A DNA stretch of 47,089 bases from an uncultured SAR116 cluster alpha proteobacterium (lineage in GTDB: Bacteria > Pseudomonadota > Alphaproteobacteria > Puniceispirillales > Marisalimonadaceae): contig CACOVB010000003.1 of assembly GCA_902630555.1 (NCBI GenBank), positions 1-47,089 on the forward strand. Direction: 5' to 3'. Made by a program: the position numbers and the translations under genes. Positions 18,325 to 28,095 of this stretch are shown here, one piece after another (position 1 is the first letter of the stretch; each line of letters begins with the position of its first letter). Under the pieces are notes generated by a model, which saw nothing but the letters and a program-made list of their open reading frames with translations, made no database searches and was not told the DNA's origin.

Positions 18325-20586
18325 ATGTCAGGTGAAAATATAAATCAAAAAAAGGATGCCTTAGATTATCATAAAAATGGAAAGCCTGGTAAATTAGAGA
18401 TTATTCCTTCAACACAATTAAATAGCGCTCAAGATCTATCATTAGCATACTCTCCAGGTGTTGCTATACCTTGTTTAGAAATAAAGAAAAATCCTGAAAC
18501 GGCATATGATTATACCACAAAAGGAAATTTAGTTGCTGTAATATCTAACGGCACTGCAGTTTTAGGACTTGGTAATATTGGAGCCTTGGCTTCCAAACCG
18601 GTAATGGAAGGTAAATCTGTTTTATTCAAAAAATTCGCTGATGTAGACTCAATTGATCTAGAGGTCAATACAGATGATATAGATAAATTTGTAGAAACTG
18701 TGGCAAATCTAGAACCTAGTTTTGGAGGAATAAATCTAGAAGATATAAAAGCCCCAGATTGTTTTATTATAGAAGAAAAACTAAAAGAAAAATTAAATAT
18801 CCCAGTTTTCCATGATGATCAACATGGAACTGCAATAATAACAGCTGCAGGGATAATTAATGCATTAGATCTCACCCAAAGAAAAATACAAGATACCAAA
18901 TTTGTTGTAAATGGTGCTGGTGCAGCTTCGATAGCATGCGTTGAATTGATTAAAGCAATGGGCGCTATAAATGATAATGTAATTTTGGTTGATAGACAAG
19001 GTGTAATATATCAAGGACGTGATTCAAACATGAATCAATGGAAATCTGGACATGCAGTTAAAACAAAAGCTCGTTCCCTTGCAGATGCATTAATAGATGC
19101 AGATGCATTTTTAGGTTTATCAGTAGAGGGAGCCGTTAACAAAAAAATGGTTAAATCAATGGCTAAAAATCCTATAATATTTGCAATGGCAAATCCAACT
19201 CCAGAAATTATGCCTGAAGAAATTAAAGAAGTAAGAGATGATGCTATAATTGCAACAGGAAGGTCTGACTATCCTAATCAAGTAAATAATGTTCTTGGTT
19301 TTCCTTATATATTTAGAGGTGCTTTAGACGTCAGGGCAGTGAAAATAAATGAAGAAATGAAAATCGCTGCTGCAGATGCTATAGCCAAATTAGCTAGAGA
19401 GGATGTTCCAGATGAGGTAAACAAAGCTTATAGTGGTCAGAATCTTCATTATGGAAAGGATTATATAATTCCTGCACCTTTTGATCCTAGGCTTATATCA
19501 AGAGTTTCTTTTGCAGTTGCAAAAGCTGCATTAGATAGTGGTGTTGCCCAAAAAAAAATAGAGTCTTTTGATAAATACAAAAGCGAATTAACTGAAAGAA
19601 TTAATCCTATAGCATCAATTTTAGAGCCAATTAAAAGAGCTATTACTAATAAAAAGAAGAAAATTGTATTTGCTGAGGGAGAATCTGAAAACGTAATTCG
19701 TGCAGCCCTTACATTTTACAATTCAGGTTTTGGGCTTCCAATATTAATTGGCAGAGAAACAATCATTAAAGAGAATATGAAAAAATTAAATTTAGATGGT
19801 GTTGAAAATCTTGAAATTTTTAATGCAAGAATAAGCAATAAAAATGAACAATACATCGATAACTTATATTCACTTCTTCATAGGAAAGGTCATCTTAGAA
19901 GGGATTGTCAAAAATTAGTTAATCAAGACAGAAATGTTTTTGCAGCATCCATGGTTGCTTCAAAAGATGCAGACGCGATGGTAACAGGTTTCACAAGACC
20001 TTTTAACAGATGTTTTGATGATATTACAAAAGTAATTGAATCTTTGGAAAAAAGTGAGTATTTGTCAATGTCAATTGTTGTCTCTAAACAAAAAACAATT
20101 TTTATTGGTGATGTAAACATCCATCAAAAACCATCTAGTACTGAATTAGCTAACATTGCGATTGGCGTCGCTCAAAATGCAAAAAAATTAGGATTTATTC
20201 CTAAGGTCGCTATTTTATCATACTCTAATTTTGGAAATCCTTCTGGATCAAACACTCAAACAATTAATGAATGTCTTAAAATATTAGAAGACAAGAAAGT
20301 TTCGTTTGAGTTTGATGGTGAAATGACAGCTGAAGTTGCGCTTGATTACAGTTTGATAAAAGAAAATTACCCCTTTTGTAAATTGTCTGGTCCAGCAAAT
20401 GTATTAATTATGCCTGATCTTTACTCGGCAAATATTTCATTTAAACTATTACAAAAAATGGAAAATTTATCTGTAATTGGACCAATAATGATTGGAGGGA
20501 ATAATCCTTTTCAAATTGTACAAATGGGCGCTTCTGTTTCAGATATCGTTAATTCAGCATGTATTTCAACATATAATTCACTTTAA
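18325..20586 (+). CDS. maeB: NADP-dependent malic enzyme MaeB (malic enzyme-phosphotransacetylase fusion)
   Basis: This cytosolic enzyme decarboxylates malate to pyruvate with NADP+. It is 753 residues with the two-part layout of alphaproteobacterial and enteric MaeB: malic N-terminal and NAD-binding domains (about residues 1-425; seen as AYSPGVAIPC, VFHDDQHGTAI and VNGAGAASIA) and a C-terminal phosphotransacetylase-like domain (about 430-753; FAEGESENVIRAA and IGGNNPFQIVQMG), which is regulatory in this family. The ATG follows a strong ribosome binding site. Its TAA overlaps the TAA of the opposite-strand kinase gene in the palindrome TTAA at 20583-20586. It diverges from mutS, a usual arrangement in this class. 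Confidence 0.95.
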   Translation: MSGENINQKKDALDYHKNGKPGKLEIIPSTQLNSAQDLSLAYSPGVAIPCLEIKKNPETAYDYTTKGNLVAVISNGTAVLGLGNIGALASKPVMEGKSVLFKKFADVDSIDLEVNTDDIDKFVETVANLEPSFGGINLEDIKAPDCFIIEEKLKEKLNIPVFHDDQHGTAIITAAGIINALDLTQRKIQDTKFVVNGAGAASIACVELIKAMGAINDNVILVDRQGVIYQGRDSNMNQWKSGHAVKTKARSLADALIDADAFLGLSVEGAVNKKMVKSMAKNPIIFAMANPTPEIMPEEIKEVRDDAIIATGRSDYPNQVNNVLGFPYIFRGALDVRAVKINEEMKIAAADAIAKLAREDVPDEVNKAYSGQNLHYGKDYIIPAPFDPRLISRVSFAVAKAALDSGVAQKKIESFDKYKSELTERINPIASILEPIKRAITNKKKKIVFAEGESENVIRAALTFYNSGFGLPILIGRETIIKENMKKLNLDGVENLEIFNARISNKNEQYIDNLYSLLHRKGHLRRDCQKLVNQDRNVFAASMVASKDADAMVTGFTRPFNRCFDDITKVIESLEKSEYLSMSIVVSKQKTIFIGDVNIHQKPSSTELANIAIGVAQNAKKLGFIPKVAILSYSNFGNPSGSNTQTINECLKILEDKKVSFEFDGEMTAEVALDYSLIKENYPFCKLSGPANVLIMPDLYSANISFKLLQKMENLSVIGPIMIGGNNPFQIVQMGASVSDIVNSACISTYNSL

Positions 20587-21554
20587 GTGATTAACAACTT
20601 TGATAAACTTTCTACTGACCTTGCACCATATTGCTGTATTATGTGTGAAGCGCTTTTAGTGGCAAGTTTTCCACAGTCAAATAATGTTAATTTTTTTGAA
20701 AATCCAAACAAAAATCCTGCGGCAAATAAGTCACCTGCTCCAGTTGTGTCAAGGACATCTAATACATGTATAGGAGGAATAAATATTGAATTATTTGATT
20801 TGATTATATTTGCTCCTTTTGGGCCATTAGTAACTACAGCAATTTCCACTATAGAACTTATTTTTTCTTGTGCTTGTCCATTTAAAAGAGCTTCTATTTC
20901 TTGATTATTACCAAATAAGATATTCACATAATTTTTTATTAATGAAATAAATTCATCCTTATGTCTTTCTACACAAAAGCTATCTGATAAAGACAGACAT
21001 ATAAGAGAGTTTTTTCTCTGCGCAATTTTACAAAGATCTATCATTGCTTGTTTAGTTTGAATTTTGTCAAATAAATAACCTTCGAGATATAAAATATTAT
21101 TATTTTTAAATATAGATTGGTTAAAATTTTTTAACGACAAAGAAGTACTTGCATCTAAGAATGTACACATTGTTCTTTCACCATCTGGTGAAATTAATAC
21201 TAAACTTTTTGATGTTTTTACATCTAATAAGTTATCTTCACTCGATAAAAACTGTATTCCTATATCATTAAGATCCTTTTGAAAACTTAATCCAAAATTA
21301 TCTTTACCTATAGAACCAAAAAAGATTGCATTTCCACCAAAAGACGAAAATCCAACAGCTGTATTTGCAGCGCTTCCTCCAGATTCTATTTTATACTCAC
21401 TTATTTTGGAAAATATATTATCGAATTCTTCATTGTTAACTAAAGACATTGAACCTTTTATTAAATCATTTGATTTTAGGAAAGAATCTTCTACTTTTAC
21501 AAGAATGTCTACAATAGCATTACCGACGCATATTAAATAAGGGGATGTCATCAA
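20583..21554 (-). CDS. PfkB-family carbohydrate/nucleoside kinase (adenosine-kinase-like)
   Basis: This is a ribokinase-fold kinase of 323 residues. The N-terminal CVGNAIVDILVKVED, the ESGGSAANTAVG substrate-binding glycine motif (about residues 56-67) and the C-terminal catalytic DTTGAGDLFAAGFLFG (about 268-283, with the base Asp in GAGD) are all present. The sequence resembles the alphaproteobacterial group annotated as adenosine kinase, but substrate specificity cannot be fixed by eye; a ribose or other sugar kinase is possible. The gene is convergent with maeB, overlapping by 4 bases, and diverges from a small lipoprotein gene across 43 bases. Confidence 0.88.
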   Translation of the reverse strand: MMTSPYLICVGNAIVDILVKVEDSFLKSNDLIKGSMSLVNNEEFDNIFSKISEYKIESGGSAANTAVGFSSFGGNAIFFGSIGKDNFGLSFQKDLNDIGIQFLSSEDNLLDVKTSKSLVLISPDGERTMCTFLDASTSLSLKNFNQSIFKNNNILYLEGYLFDKIQTKQAMIDLCKIAQRKNSLICLSLSDSFCVERHKDEFISLIKNYVNILFGNNQEIEALLNGQAQEKISSIVEIAVVTNGPKGANIIKSNNSIFIPPIHVLDVLDTTGAGDLFAAGFLFGFSKKLTLFDCGKLATKSASHIIQQYGARSVESLSKLLIT

Positions 21555-21597
21555 ATTAAAGTAGTGGACTATTTCTTATACTGCAACTATTAATCTA

Positions 21598-22113
21598 ATG
21601 ATGAAAAAGTATTTTCTATTAACTTTATTATTTTCAATAATCTTGAATGGATGCGCTAGGCAAAATCAAATAGATTTTTCATCAAGTGAAGCTTTTTTTT
21701 CTTCGTTAAACGAAACAAAAATAATACAAAAGGAAAATAAAAAAAACACCCCTGTGTTAAATAGTGTAAAAAAGAGTAAGATAAATAATAAAGATGAAGG
21801 TATAATTAAAAAATCTTTGTTATTAAATCTCTCATCATATAAAAAACTACTAGAAAAAAAAATTGACATTGAAGAACATAACATTTTAAAAATTTTTAAT
21901 AATGCAAACTTAATAATAAAACATGGCAAAATTAAAAACTTTCAATTCCACTTAAAATCTTGCCATTTAGATTTATTTTTTTTAAATAAGGATAAAACTT
22001 ATATATTCAAACACTTCGATATTAGACCTTCAACTATCCTATCCAAGTTAGATAAAAAAAAATGTGTTGAAGAATTAAATAATAAATTTACTTTAATACG
22101 TGATCCAAAGTAA
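21598..22113 (+). CDS. Hypothetical lipoprotein
   Basis: I do not recognise this 171-residue protein. It has a clear lipoprotein signal: Lys-Lys, a hydrophobic stretch (residues 5-16) and the lipobox LNGC with the modified Cys at residue 19. The mature part is strongly Lys-rich with a low-complexity Lys/Asn stretch at about 40-75 and ends in a compact region with two further cysteines (in LKSCHLDL and KKKCVEEL), the best candidate for a folded domain. Its last 26 bases overlap the 3' end of dapB on the other strand. Function is unknown; the outer or inner membrane is the likely location. Confidence 0.7.
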   Translation: MMKKYFLLTLLFSIILNGCARQNQIDFSSSEAFFSSLNETKIIQKENKKNTPVLNSVKKSKINNKDEGIIKKSLLLNLSSYKKLLEKKIDIEEHNILKIFNNANLIIKHGKIKNFQFHLKSCHLDLFFLNKDKTYIFKHFDIRPSTILSKLDKKKCVEELNNKFTLIRDPK

Positions 22114-22888
22114 AAAACCCTGGTTTCTGATTTAATGTCCATATTGCAGATCTAATTGCACCTTTGGCAAATATTGATCTATTGTTTGCTATATGATTAA
22201 TTTCTAATCTTTCATCCCCATTAAAATATTTTATTGAATGTTCTCCAACAACGTTGCCTCCACGAACTACAGAAAAACCAATTTCATTTTTTTTTCTTTT
22301 TCCAATTATACCTTCACGAGATAATTGTTTTATATCATCCAAATTTTTGCCTCTAGCTTTAGCAGCTGCAGAACCTAAAAGAAGCGCAGTACCTGATGGT
22401 GAGTCTATTTTTTTATTATGGTGGGCTTCAAAAATCTCTATTTCCCAATCAGACCCTAAGTTTTTAGTTGCATCATTTATTAGGTTTTTCATTATTGTTA
22501 TTCCAACTGAAAAATTTGCCGAATATACTATTGGTATTTTATTAGAAAATGATTTAATTTTATCAAATTGCTCATTACTGAACCCTGTTGTTCCAATAAC
22601 AATCGGAATTTCATAAGTAGCTGCTTTTTCAACATGCAAAATAGAGGCTTCTGGGACAGTAAAATCAATTATTACATCAGTGTCTTCAAAAATACTCAAA
22701 AAATTATCAGTCAATATTTTGTCTATAGGATTATGTCCTACTAATGTGCCTAAATCTAATCCTTTTTCTTTTTCATCTGGAAGACAATAAGAATTTGCCA
22801 ATTCTAAGTTTTCATTTTCAATAATCTCTTTTATTAGAGTTTTACCCATTCTGCCATTTCCACCTGGTATTGAGATTTTTGCAGACAT
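22088..22888 (-). CDS. dapB: 4-hydroxy-tetrahydrodipicolinate reductase DapB
   Basis: DapB is the NAD(P)H-dependent reductase of the lysine/diaminopimelate pathway, 266 residues. The N-terminal dinucleotide-binding motif is PGGNGRMGKT (about residues 8-17), the central loop is IGTTGFSNEQ, and the catalytic/substrate motif EAHHNKKIDSPSGTAL (about 154-169) contains the His pair and the Lys used in catalysis. It starts at ATG 22888 after AAGGAAAT, 10 bases downstream of dnaJ, so it is in the dnaK-dnaJ transcription unit, as in other alphaproteobacteria. Its 3' end overlaps the lipoprotein gene. Confidence 0.96.
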   Translation of the reverse strand: MSAKISIPGGNGRMGKTLIKEIIENENLELANSYCLPDEKEKGLDLGTLVGHNPIDKILTDNFLSIFEDTDVIIDFTVPEASILHVEKAATYEIPIVIGTTGFSNEQFDKIKSFSNKIPIVYSANFSVGITIMKNLINDATKNLGSDWEIEIFEAHHNKKIDSPSGTALLLGSAAAKARGKNLDDIKQLSREGIIGKRKKNEIGFSVVRGGNVVGEHSIKYFNGDERLEINHIANNRSIFAKGAIRSAIWTLNQKPGFFTLDHVLK

Positions 22889-22898
22889 AAATTTCCTT

Positions 22899-23999
22899 TT
22901 AAAATGTATTTCTATTAAATTTAGTGGTTTTTGGTATATTTTTCTCAGATCCTAAATTTATGAATTCTTTTATTAAATCTTGTTGTTTTTTTGATATATT
23001 TACGGGAGTTTCTAATACAATTTCTACATATTGGTCACCATTAGACCCACCTCTTAACGAAGGCATTCCTTTACTTTTCATTCTTAATCTAGTTCCAGTT
23101 TGAGTACCAGAAGCAATTGATAACTTAGCTTTTTTTCCATCTATACATGGTACAAAAATTTCACATCCTAAAATTGCATCTAAAGTTGACACTGGAACTT
23201 GTATAAAAATATCTCTACCATCTCTTTCAAAAAATTTATGTGTTTTAACATCTATAAATATATACAAATCACCTGGATCTGCGCCTCTTTGTCCAGCCTC
23301 ACCCTCACCTGCTAATCTTATTCTTGTTCCATTGTCAACTCCAGATGGAACATTCACTGATAATTTTTTGTTTTTATTTACTCTTCCTTGACCTCTACAT
23401 CTCGAACAAGGATTACTAATAATTTCTCCAACACCTGAACATTTTGGGCAAGTTCTTTCTATAGTAAAAAAACCCTGTTGAGCCCTAACTTTCCCATATC
23501 CACCACATTGATTACATGTTTCAGGCCTAGAACCTTTGCTAGCCCCAGAACCATCACAAATATCACATTGAGCTGGTAGATTTAATGAAATCTCAACTTG
23601 GTCACCTTTGAAAGCTTGTTCAAGTGATACAGAAAGATCATATCTAAGATCAGATCCAGAGGAAGGTCCTTGTTTATTTTGTTCCCTTCCCATTCCAAAC
23701 ATGTCTTCAAAAATGTCAGAAAAACCACCAGAGAACCCACCAAAACCTTGGCTTTGACCTTGGCCACCATTTGAACTAGTAAACGCAGAATGCCCAAATT
23801 GGTCGTAAGCAGACCTTTTTTGACTATCTTTTAAAACATCGTAGGCTTCATTAACTTCTTTAAATTTATTTTCGGCTGCTTTATCATCTGGATTTCTATC
23901 AGGATGATATTTCATCGCAAGTTTTCTATAAGCTGATTTTATTTCTGTATCAGAAGCATTTTTAGAAACATTTAGAGTATCATAATAATCTTTTGACAT
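22899..23999 (-). CDS. dnaJ: Chaperone protein DnaJ
   Basis: This is the Hsp40 co-chaperone, 366 residues. The J domain with the HPD tripeptide (KYHPDRNPDD) occupies about residues 4-70, followed by a Gly/Phe-rich linker (about 75-115). Four zinc-finger repeats follow (CDICDGSGA, CNQCGGYGK, CPKCSGVGE, CSRCRGQGR; about 145-215), then the C-terminal substrate-binding domain. It stimulates ATP hydrolysis by DnaK, encoded 14 bases upstream, and probably shares its heat-shock promoter. Confidence 0.97.
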   Translation of the reverse strand: MSKDYYDTLNVSKNASDTEIKSAYRKLAMKYHPDRNPDDKAAENKFKEVNEAYDVLKDSQKRSAYDQFGHSAFTSSNGGQGQSQGFGGFSGGFSDIFEDMFGMGREQNKQGPSSGSDLRYDLSVSLEQAFKGDQVEISLNLPAQCDICDGSGASKGSRPETCNQCGGYGKVRAQQGFFTIERTCPKCSGVGEIISNPCSRCRGQGRVNKNKKLSVNVPSGVDNGTRIRLAGEGEAGQRGADPGDLYIFIDVKTHKFFERDGRDIFIQVPVSTLDAILGCEIFVPCIDGKKAKLSIASGTQTGTRLRMKSKGMPSLRGGSNGDQYVEIVLETPVNISKKQQDLIKEFINLGSEKNIPKTTKFNRNTF

Positions 24000-24013
24000 T
24001 ATTGAATATAGGA

Positions 24014-25945
24014 CTAAGAAGCGTTTTTCTTATCGTCTTCAGGTTTTATTTCTTCAAAATCTGCGTCAACAACGTCTTCATTTTTTTTGTCTTCATTATT
24101 AATTTCTTCATTTGAATTCGAAGTGTCACTCTCAGCAGTGTTTTCACTATTTTTATAAGCAACTTCACCCAATTTCATAAGTGCGTTAGATAAATCGGAT
24201 GTCTTTGTTTTTATATCTTCAACATTTTCACTCTCTAATGCTGATTTTAATTCTGCTAAATAATTTTCAACATCTTTTTTCATTTTTTCGTCAGCTTTTT
24301 CACCTAGATCAGTTAATGTTTTTTCTGCACTATGTATTAGAGATTCCGCTTGATTTTTAGTTTCAACAGCTTCTTTTTTTAACTTATCTTGTTCAGAATT
24401 ATCTTCACCTTCTTTAACCATTCTTTCAATTTCAGACTCATCCAGTCCACCCGAAGCTTGAATAGTAATATTATGAACTTTCCCCGTAGCTTTATCTTGT
24501 GCACTTACATTAACTATACCATTTGCATCAATATCAAAAGTTACTTCTATTTGAGGAACCCCTCTAGGTGCCGGAGCTATACCTTCTAAATTAAATTCTC
24601 CTAGAAGTTTATTATCAACAGCCATCTGTCTTTCGCCTTGTGATACTTTGATAGTAACAGCAGACTGATTATCATCAGCCGTAGAGAAAGTTTGTGATTT
24701 TTTTGTAGGAATAGTTGTGTTTCTTTCAATTAATTTTGTAAATACACCTCCTAAAGTTTCTATTCCAAGAGAAAGTGGGGTTACATCTAAAAGTAAAACA
24801 TCTTTAACATCACCAGTTAATACACCACCTTGAATTGCTGCTCCGGAAGCAACAACTTCATCTGGGTTAACTCCTCTATGAGGCTCTGCCTTAAAGAAAT
24901 CAGTAACTGTTTTAACAATTTTTGGCATCCTAGTCATTCCGCCTACTAAAATAACTTCGTCTATATCTCCTGCATTAACACCAGCATCTTTAAGAGCTTC
25001 TTTACAAGGATTTATACTTTTTGTTATTAAATCATCCACTAAATTTTCTAATTGAGATCTTGATATTTTTAAATTTAAATGTTTAGGACCTGAGGCATCT
25101 GCAGTAATAAATGGTAAATTTACCTCAGTTTGAGCCGAACTAGATAATTCAATTTTTGCTTTTTCTGCAGCTTCTTTCATTCTTTGTAGAGCTAATTTAT
25201 CATCACGAAGATCTATACCTGCATCTTTTTTAAATTCATCTGCTAAATAATCAATTATTCTTTGATCAAAATCTTCACCACCCAAAAATGTATCACCATT
25301 TGTTGACTTTACTTCAAAAACACCGTCACCAACTTCTAAAATAGAGACATCAAAGGTTCCTCCACCTAAATCATAAACTGCTATAGTACCGCTTTCTTTC
25401 TTGTCTAGGCCATAAGCTAAAGCTGCAGCTGTTGGTTCATTTATTATTCTTAAAACTTCTAATCCAGCTATTTTACCCGCATCTTTAGTAGCTTGCCTTT
25501 GAGCATCATTAAAGTAAGCTGGCACAGTAATTACAGCCTTATCCACGGTTTCTCCTAAATATGCTTCAGCATCTTCTTTTAATTTACGAAGTATAAAACT
25601 AGAAATTTCTGATGGAGCATATTCTTGACCTTTTACGTCAACCCAAGCATCTCCGTTTTTTGCTGACACAATCTTGTAAGGAACTAATTTTGAAAATTTT
25701 TTTGATGATTCACCATCAAATCTTCTACCAATAAGCCTTTTAATCGCAAAGAGTGTATTTTCAGGGTTTGTTACAGCTTGCCTTTTTGCAGGTTGCCCAA
25801 CTAATTTTTCATCTTCGCTAAATGCTACCATCGATGGTGTAGTTCTAGCGCCTTCGCTATTTTCAATAATTTTTGGATTTTTACCATCCATGACTGAAAC
25901 ACATGAATTTGTAGTTCCTAAATCAATACCAATGACCTTAGACAT
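24014..25945 (-). CDS. dnaK: Chaperone protein DnaK (Hsp70)
   Basis: This is an Hsp70 of 643 residues. The ATPase domain starts with [13 protein letters not shown] and contains [14 protein letters not shown] and the [11 protein letters not shown] signature; the substrate-binding domain contains [16 protein letters not shown] and the C-terminal lid. The C-terminus is acidic and ends in [10 protein letters not shown], close to the usual EEVKDDDK type. It is preceded by AGGGGAG 7 bases before the ATG and by a sigma32-type promoter. It works with DnaJ (downstream) and GrpE (upstream). Confidence 0.98.
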   Translation of the reverse strand: MSKVIGIDLGTTNSCVSVMDGKNPKIIENSEGARTTPSMVAFSEDEKLVGQPAKRQAVTNPENTLFAIKRLIGRRFDGESSKKFSKLVPYKIVSAKNGDAWVDVKGQEYAPSEISSFILRKLKEDAEAYLGETVDKAVITVPAYFNDAQRQATKDAGKIAGLEVLRIINEPTAAALAYGLDKKESGTIAVYDLGGGTFDVSILEVGDGVFEVKSTNGDTFLGGEDFDQRIIDYLADEFKKDAGIDLRDDKLALQRMKEAAEKAKIELSSSAQTEVNLPFITADASGPKHLNLKISRSQLENLVDDLITKSINPCKEALKDAGVNAGDIDEVILVGGMTRMPKIVKTVTDFFKAEPHRGVNPDEVVASGAAIQGGVLTGDVKDVLLLDVTPLSLGIETLGGVFTKLIERNTTIPTKKSQTFSTADDNQSAVTIKVSQGERQMAVDNKLLGEFNLEGIAPAPRGVPQIEVTFDIDANGIVNVSAQDKATGKVHNITIQASGGLDESEIERMVKEGEDNSEQDKLKKEAVETKNQAESLIHSAEKTLTDLGEKADEKMKKDVENYLAELKSALESENVEDIKTKTSDLSNALMKLGEVAYKNSENTAESDTSNSNEEINNEDKKNEDVVDADFEEIKPEDDKKNAS

Positions 25946-25994
25946 AAATCATCTCCCCTGAACTGTATAAATGTAAATTCAATTACTTATGTGA

Positions 25995-26023
25995 TATATG
26001 GGTTAAGTAACTGAATATACAAG
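25995..26023 (-). promoter_or_regulatory. Predicted heat-shock (sigma32/RpoH) promoter of dnaK
   Basis: Reading the minus strand, CTTGTA (26023-26018) is followed after 14 bases by ACCCATATA (26003-25995). This closely matches the sigma32 consensus CTTGAA - 13-15 bases - CCCCATnTA. It lies about 50 bases before the dnaK ATG, in the 91-base grpE-dnaK spacer, so dnaK-dnaJ can be induced separately from grpE. Confidence 0.7.
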
Positions 26024-26036
26024 ATTAAAATATAAT

Positions 26037-26681
26037 TTATTCATCTTTTTTTTCTTTTTCAGCCATTTCACCTTTTGATACACCCACCATTGCAGGCCTA
26101 ATTAAACGATCATGCAAGACATAACCAGGTTGAATCACCTCTATGATTAAACCTTCTTCATAATCGGAAGATGGTGCTTCAAACATTGCTTGATGGAAAT
26201 TATAATCAAATTTTTCATGAAGTGGCTCTAATTTTTTAATTTGATTTTTGTTTAATAAAGATTTCATTTCTTTAAGTACTATCTCAATGCCATCAATCAA
26301 ATTTTTTACACCTGTCTCAGACTGGTTTTCAGATGTGACTGATTTCACAGCACGTTCCATATTATCAACAACATTAAGAAAGTCCCTTAATAAACTGATA
26401 TGGCCATATTTTTTAACCTGTTCAATCTCTTTAGCAGTTCTCTTTCGAAGATTTTCATTCTCTGCAAGTGTTCGTAATAATTGATCTTTTAAATCTTTAA
26501 TTTCGTCTTGAGAATCTATTTCATTATTATCTAAATCTATTTCATTTTTTGAACTATCTTTCTCATCAATAGAAGTGCTTTCATTACTTTGAGTATCGTC
26601 ATTATTAACTGAAGTGGTATTTTCATCTTCCGCTTGATTATTAGCATCCTCATTTTTATCTGTATTTTTGTTTTGGTCCAT
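26037..26681 (-). CDS. grpE: Nucleotide exchange factor GrpE
   Basis: GrpE releases ADP from DnaK. It has 214 residues: a long acidic, Asp/Glu/Asn-rich N-terminal tail (about residues 1-60) with no motifs, a coiled-coil dimerisation segment (about 60-110, LLRTLAENENLRKRTAKE), and the C-terminal beta wing with HEKFDYNFHQAMFE and the closing GYVLHDRLIRPAMVGVSKG signature. A ribosome binding site AGAGGTGAT precedes the ATG. It diverges from rph across 89 bases. No hrcA gene or CIRCE element is seen upstream. Confidence 0.96.
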   Translation of the reverse strand: MDQNKNTDKNEDANNQAEDENTTSVNNDDTQSNESTSIDEKDSSKNEIDLDNNEIDSQDEIKDLKDQLLRTLAENENLRKRTAKEIEQVKKYGHISLLRDFLNVVDNMERAVKSVTSENQSETGVKNLIDGIEIVLKEMKSLLNKNQIKKLEPLHEKFDYNFHQAMFEAPSSDYEEGLIIEVIQPGYVLHDRLIRPAMVGVSKGEMAEKEKKDE

Positions 26682-26723
26682 ATTTACACATCACCTCTTG
26701 CTTAATGATATTTATTTAGTAAG

Positions 26724-26741
26724 GTTGAATAAATATTCAAC
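26724..26741. promoter_or_regulatory. Dyad in the grpE/rph divergent spacer
   Basis: An inverted repeat GTTGAAT - 4 bases - ATTCAAC occupies the middle of the 89-base spacer. On the minus strand its left arm overlaps a possible -35 (TTGAAT) which, after 16 bases, is followed by TAAATA, so it could be an operator over the grpE promoter. It does not match CIRCE. Confidence 0.3.
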
Positions 26742-26770
26742 TAAAAAGTTTTAAATAAAAAAATTATTTT

Positions 26771-27493
26771 ATGGATTTTAAAAGAGCATCTAGAAAAAGA
26801 ACTGACTTGAGGGAAATTTATTTTGAAAATAAATTTTCTCCTTATGCTGAAGGGTCTTGTTTAGTTAAATTTGGAAATACTCATGTTATTTGTACAGCTA
26901 CTATTGAGGAAAGAGTTCCAATGTGGCTTAGAGGAAAACAAAGAGGATGGATCACGGCAGAATATGGAATGATACCTAGAGCAACACATTCTAGAGTTGA
27001 TCGTGAAATTTCTAAAGGAAAAATCTCAGGTAGAAGTCAAGAAATTCAAAGATTAATTGGAAGATCTCTAAGATCTGCAGTAAATTTAAACGAATTAGGG
27101 GAAAGACAAATAAAGATTGATTGTGATGTAATTCAAGCTGATGGGGGCACAAGAACTGCTTCAATTTCAGGCGCTTGGATAGCTTTACATGATGCAATTA
27201 AACACCTGATGTCTCAAGGAAAAATAACGCAAAACCCTATTAAGAATCAAATTGCTGCTATTTCATGTGGCATTATTAATGAAGAGATATTTATAGACCT
27301 AGATTATAATGAAGACTCAAATGCTACTGTTGATGGAAATTTTGTACTTACAGACAATAAAGAAATTATTGAAATTCAATCGAGTTCTGAACAAAAACCC
27401 ATATCAAAATCTAATTTTTTAAAAATGTATGAATTGGTTGAAGATAATATTGAGATAATTTTTAAAAAACAAAGAGACATTCTATCTTTATGA
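26771..27493 (+). CDS. rph: Ribonuclease PH
   Basis: RNase PH is a phosphorolytic 3'-5' exonuclease that trims tRNA 3' ends. It has 240 residues and the family sequence throughout: RASRKRTDLREI at the N-terminus, GSCLVKFGNTHVICTA, GWITAEYGMIPRATHSR (about residues 58-74), IQRLIGRSLRS and DCDVIQADGGTRTASISGA (about 118-136) with the phosphate-binding and catalytic residues. It diverges from grpE and overlaps rdgB by 4 bases (ATGA), so rph-rdgB-hemW form an operon. Confidence 0.97.
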   Translation: MDFKRASRKRTDLREIYFENKFSPYAEGSCLVKFGNTHVICTATIEERVPMWLRGKQRGWITAEYGMIPRATHSRVDREISKGKISGRSQEIQRLIGRSLRSAVNLNELGERQIKIDCDVIQADGGTRTASISGAWIALHDAIKHLMSQGKITQNPIKNQIAAISCGIINEEIFIDLDYNEDSNATVDGNFVLTDNKEIIEIQSSSEQKPISKSNFLKMYELVEDNIEIIFKKQRDILSL

Positions 27494-28095
27494 GAGCATT
27501 TATCGATAATAAATTAGTTATAGCTTCAAATAATGATGGAAAAATTTTAGAACTTCAAGAAATATTAAAAGTATTCGATGTTCACATTTTATCTAATAGA
27601 GATTTTAATATTACTGAACCAATTGAAGATGGTAAAACATTTAAAGAAAATGCTTACATAAAATCCTTTAACACAGCTTCAAAAACTAAGTTAGTCTCTT
27701 TGTCAGATGATAGTGGCATAAGTTTTAGAGCGTTAAATAATAGGCCAGGTATTCATTCAGCAAGATACGCAGGTAAAAAAAAAGACTTTGCTTTAGCAAT
27801 GAAAAAATTAAATAAAGAACTCGAATTTAAAGATGATAAATCTTGTAAATTTACTTGTGCACTTAGTTTATGTTGGCCCGATGGTTATAATATTACAGTT
27901 CAAGGAGAAATATGTGGTGAATTTTCATGGCCCCCAAGTGGTAGAAATGGATTTGGATATGACCCAATATTTTATTACCCCAAGTTAAAAAAAACTTTTG
28001 GTGAATTAGATCCAGCTATAAAGCATGAAATAAGTCATCGAAATTTAGCTTTTAAAAAACTTAAAACTGAAATTAAAAAAAATGTCCATGAATAA
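27490..28095 (+). CDS. rdgB: XTP/dITP pyrophosphatase RdgB (HAM1 family)
   Basis: RdgB hydrolyses non-canonical purine triphosphates (ITP, XTP) to keep them out of nucleic acids. In 201 residues it has the N-terminal ASNNDGKILEL motif (about residues 11-21), the catalytic LSDDSGISFRAL with adjacent RPGIHSARYAG, and the C-terminal GRNGFGYDPIFY and HEISHRNLAF motifs, all diagnostic of the family. The start overlaps the rph stop; the last 14 bases overlap the hemW start. Confidence 0.96.
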   Translation: MRAFIDNKLVIASNNDGKILELQEILKVFDVHILSNRDFNITEPIEDGKTFKENAYIKSFNTASKTKLVSLSDDSGISFRALNNRPGIHSARYAGKKKDFALAMKKLNKELEFKDDKSCKFTCALSLCWPDGYNITVQGEICGEFSWPPSGRNGFGYDPIFYYPKLKKTFGELDPAIKHEISHRNLAFKKLKTEIKKNVHE

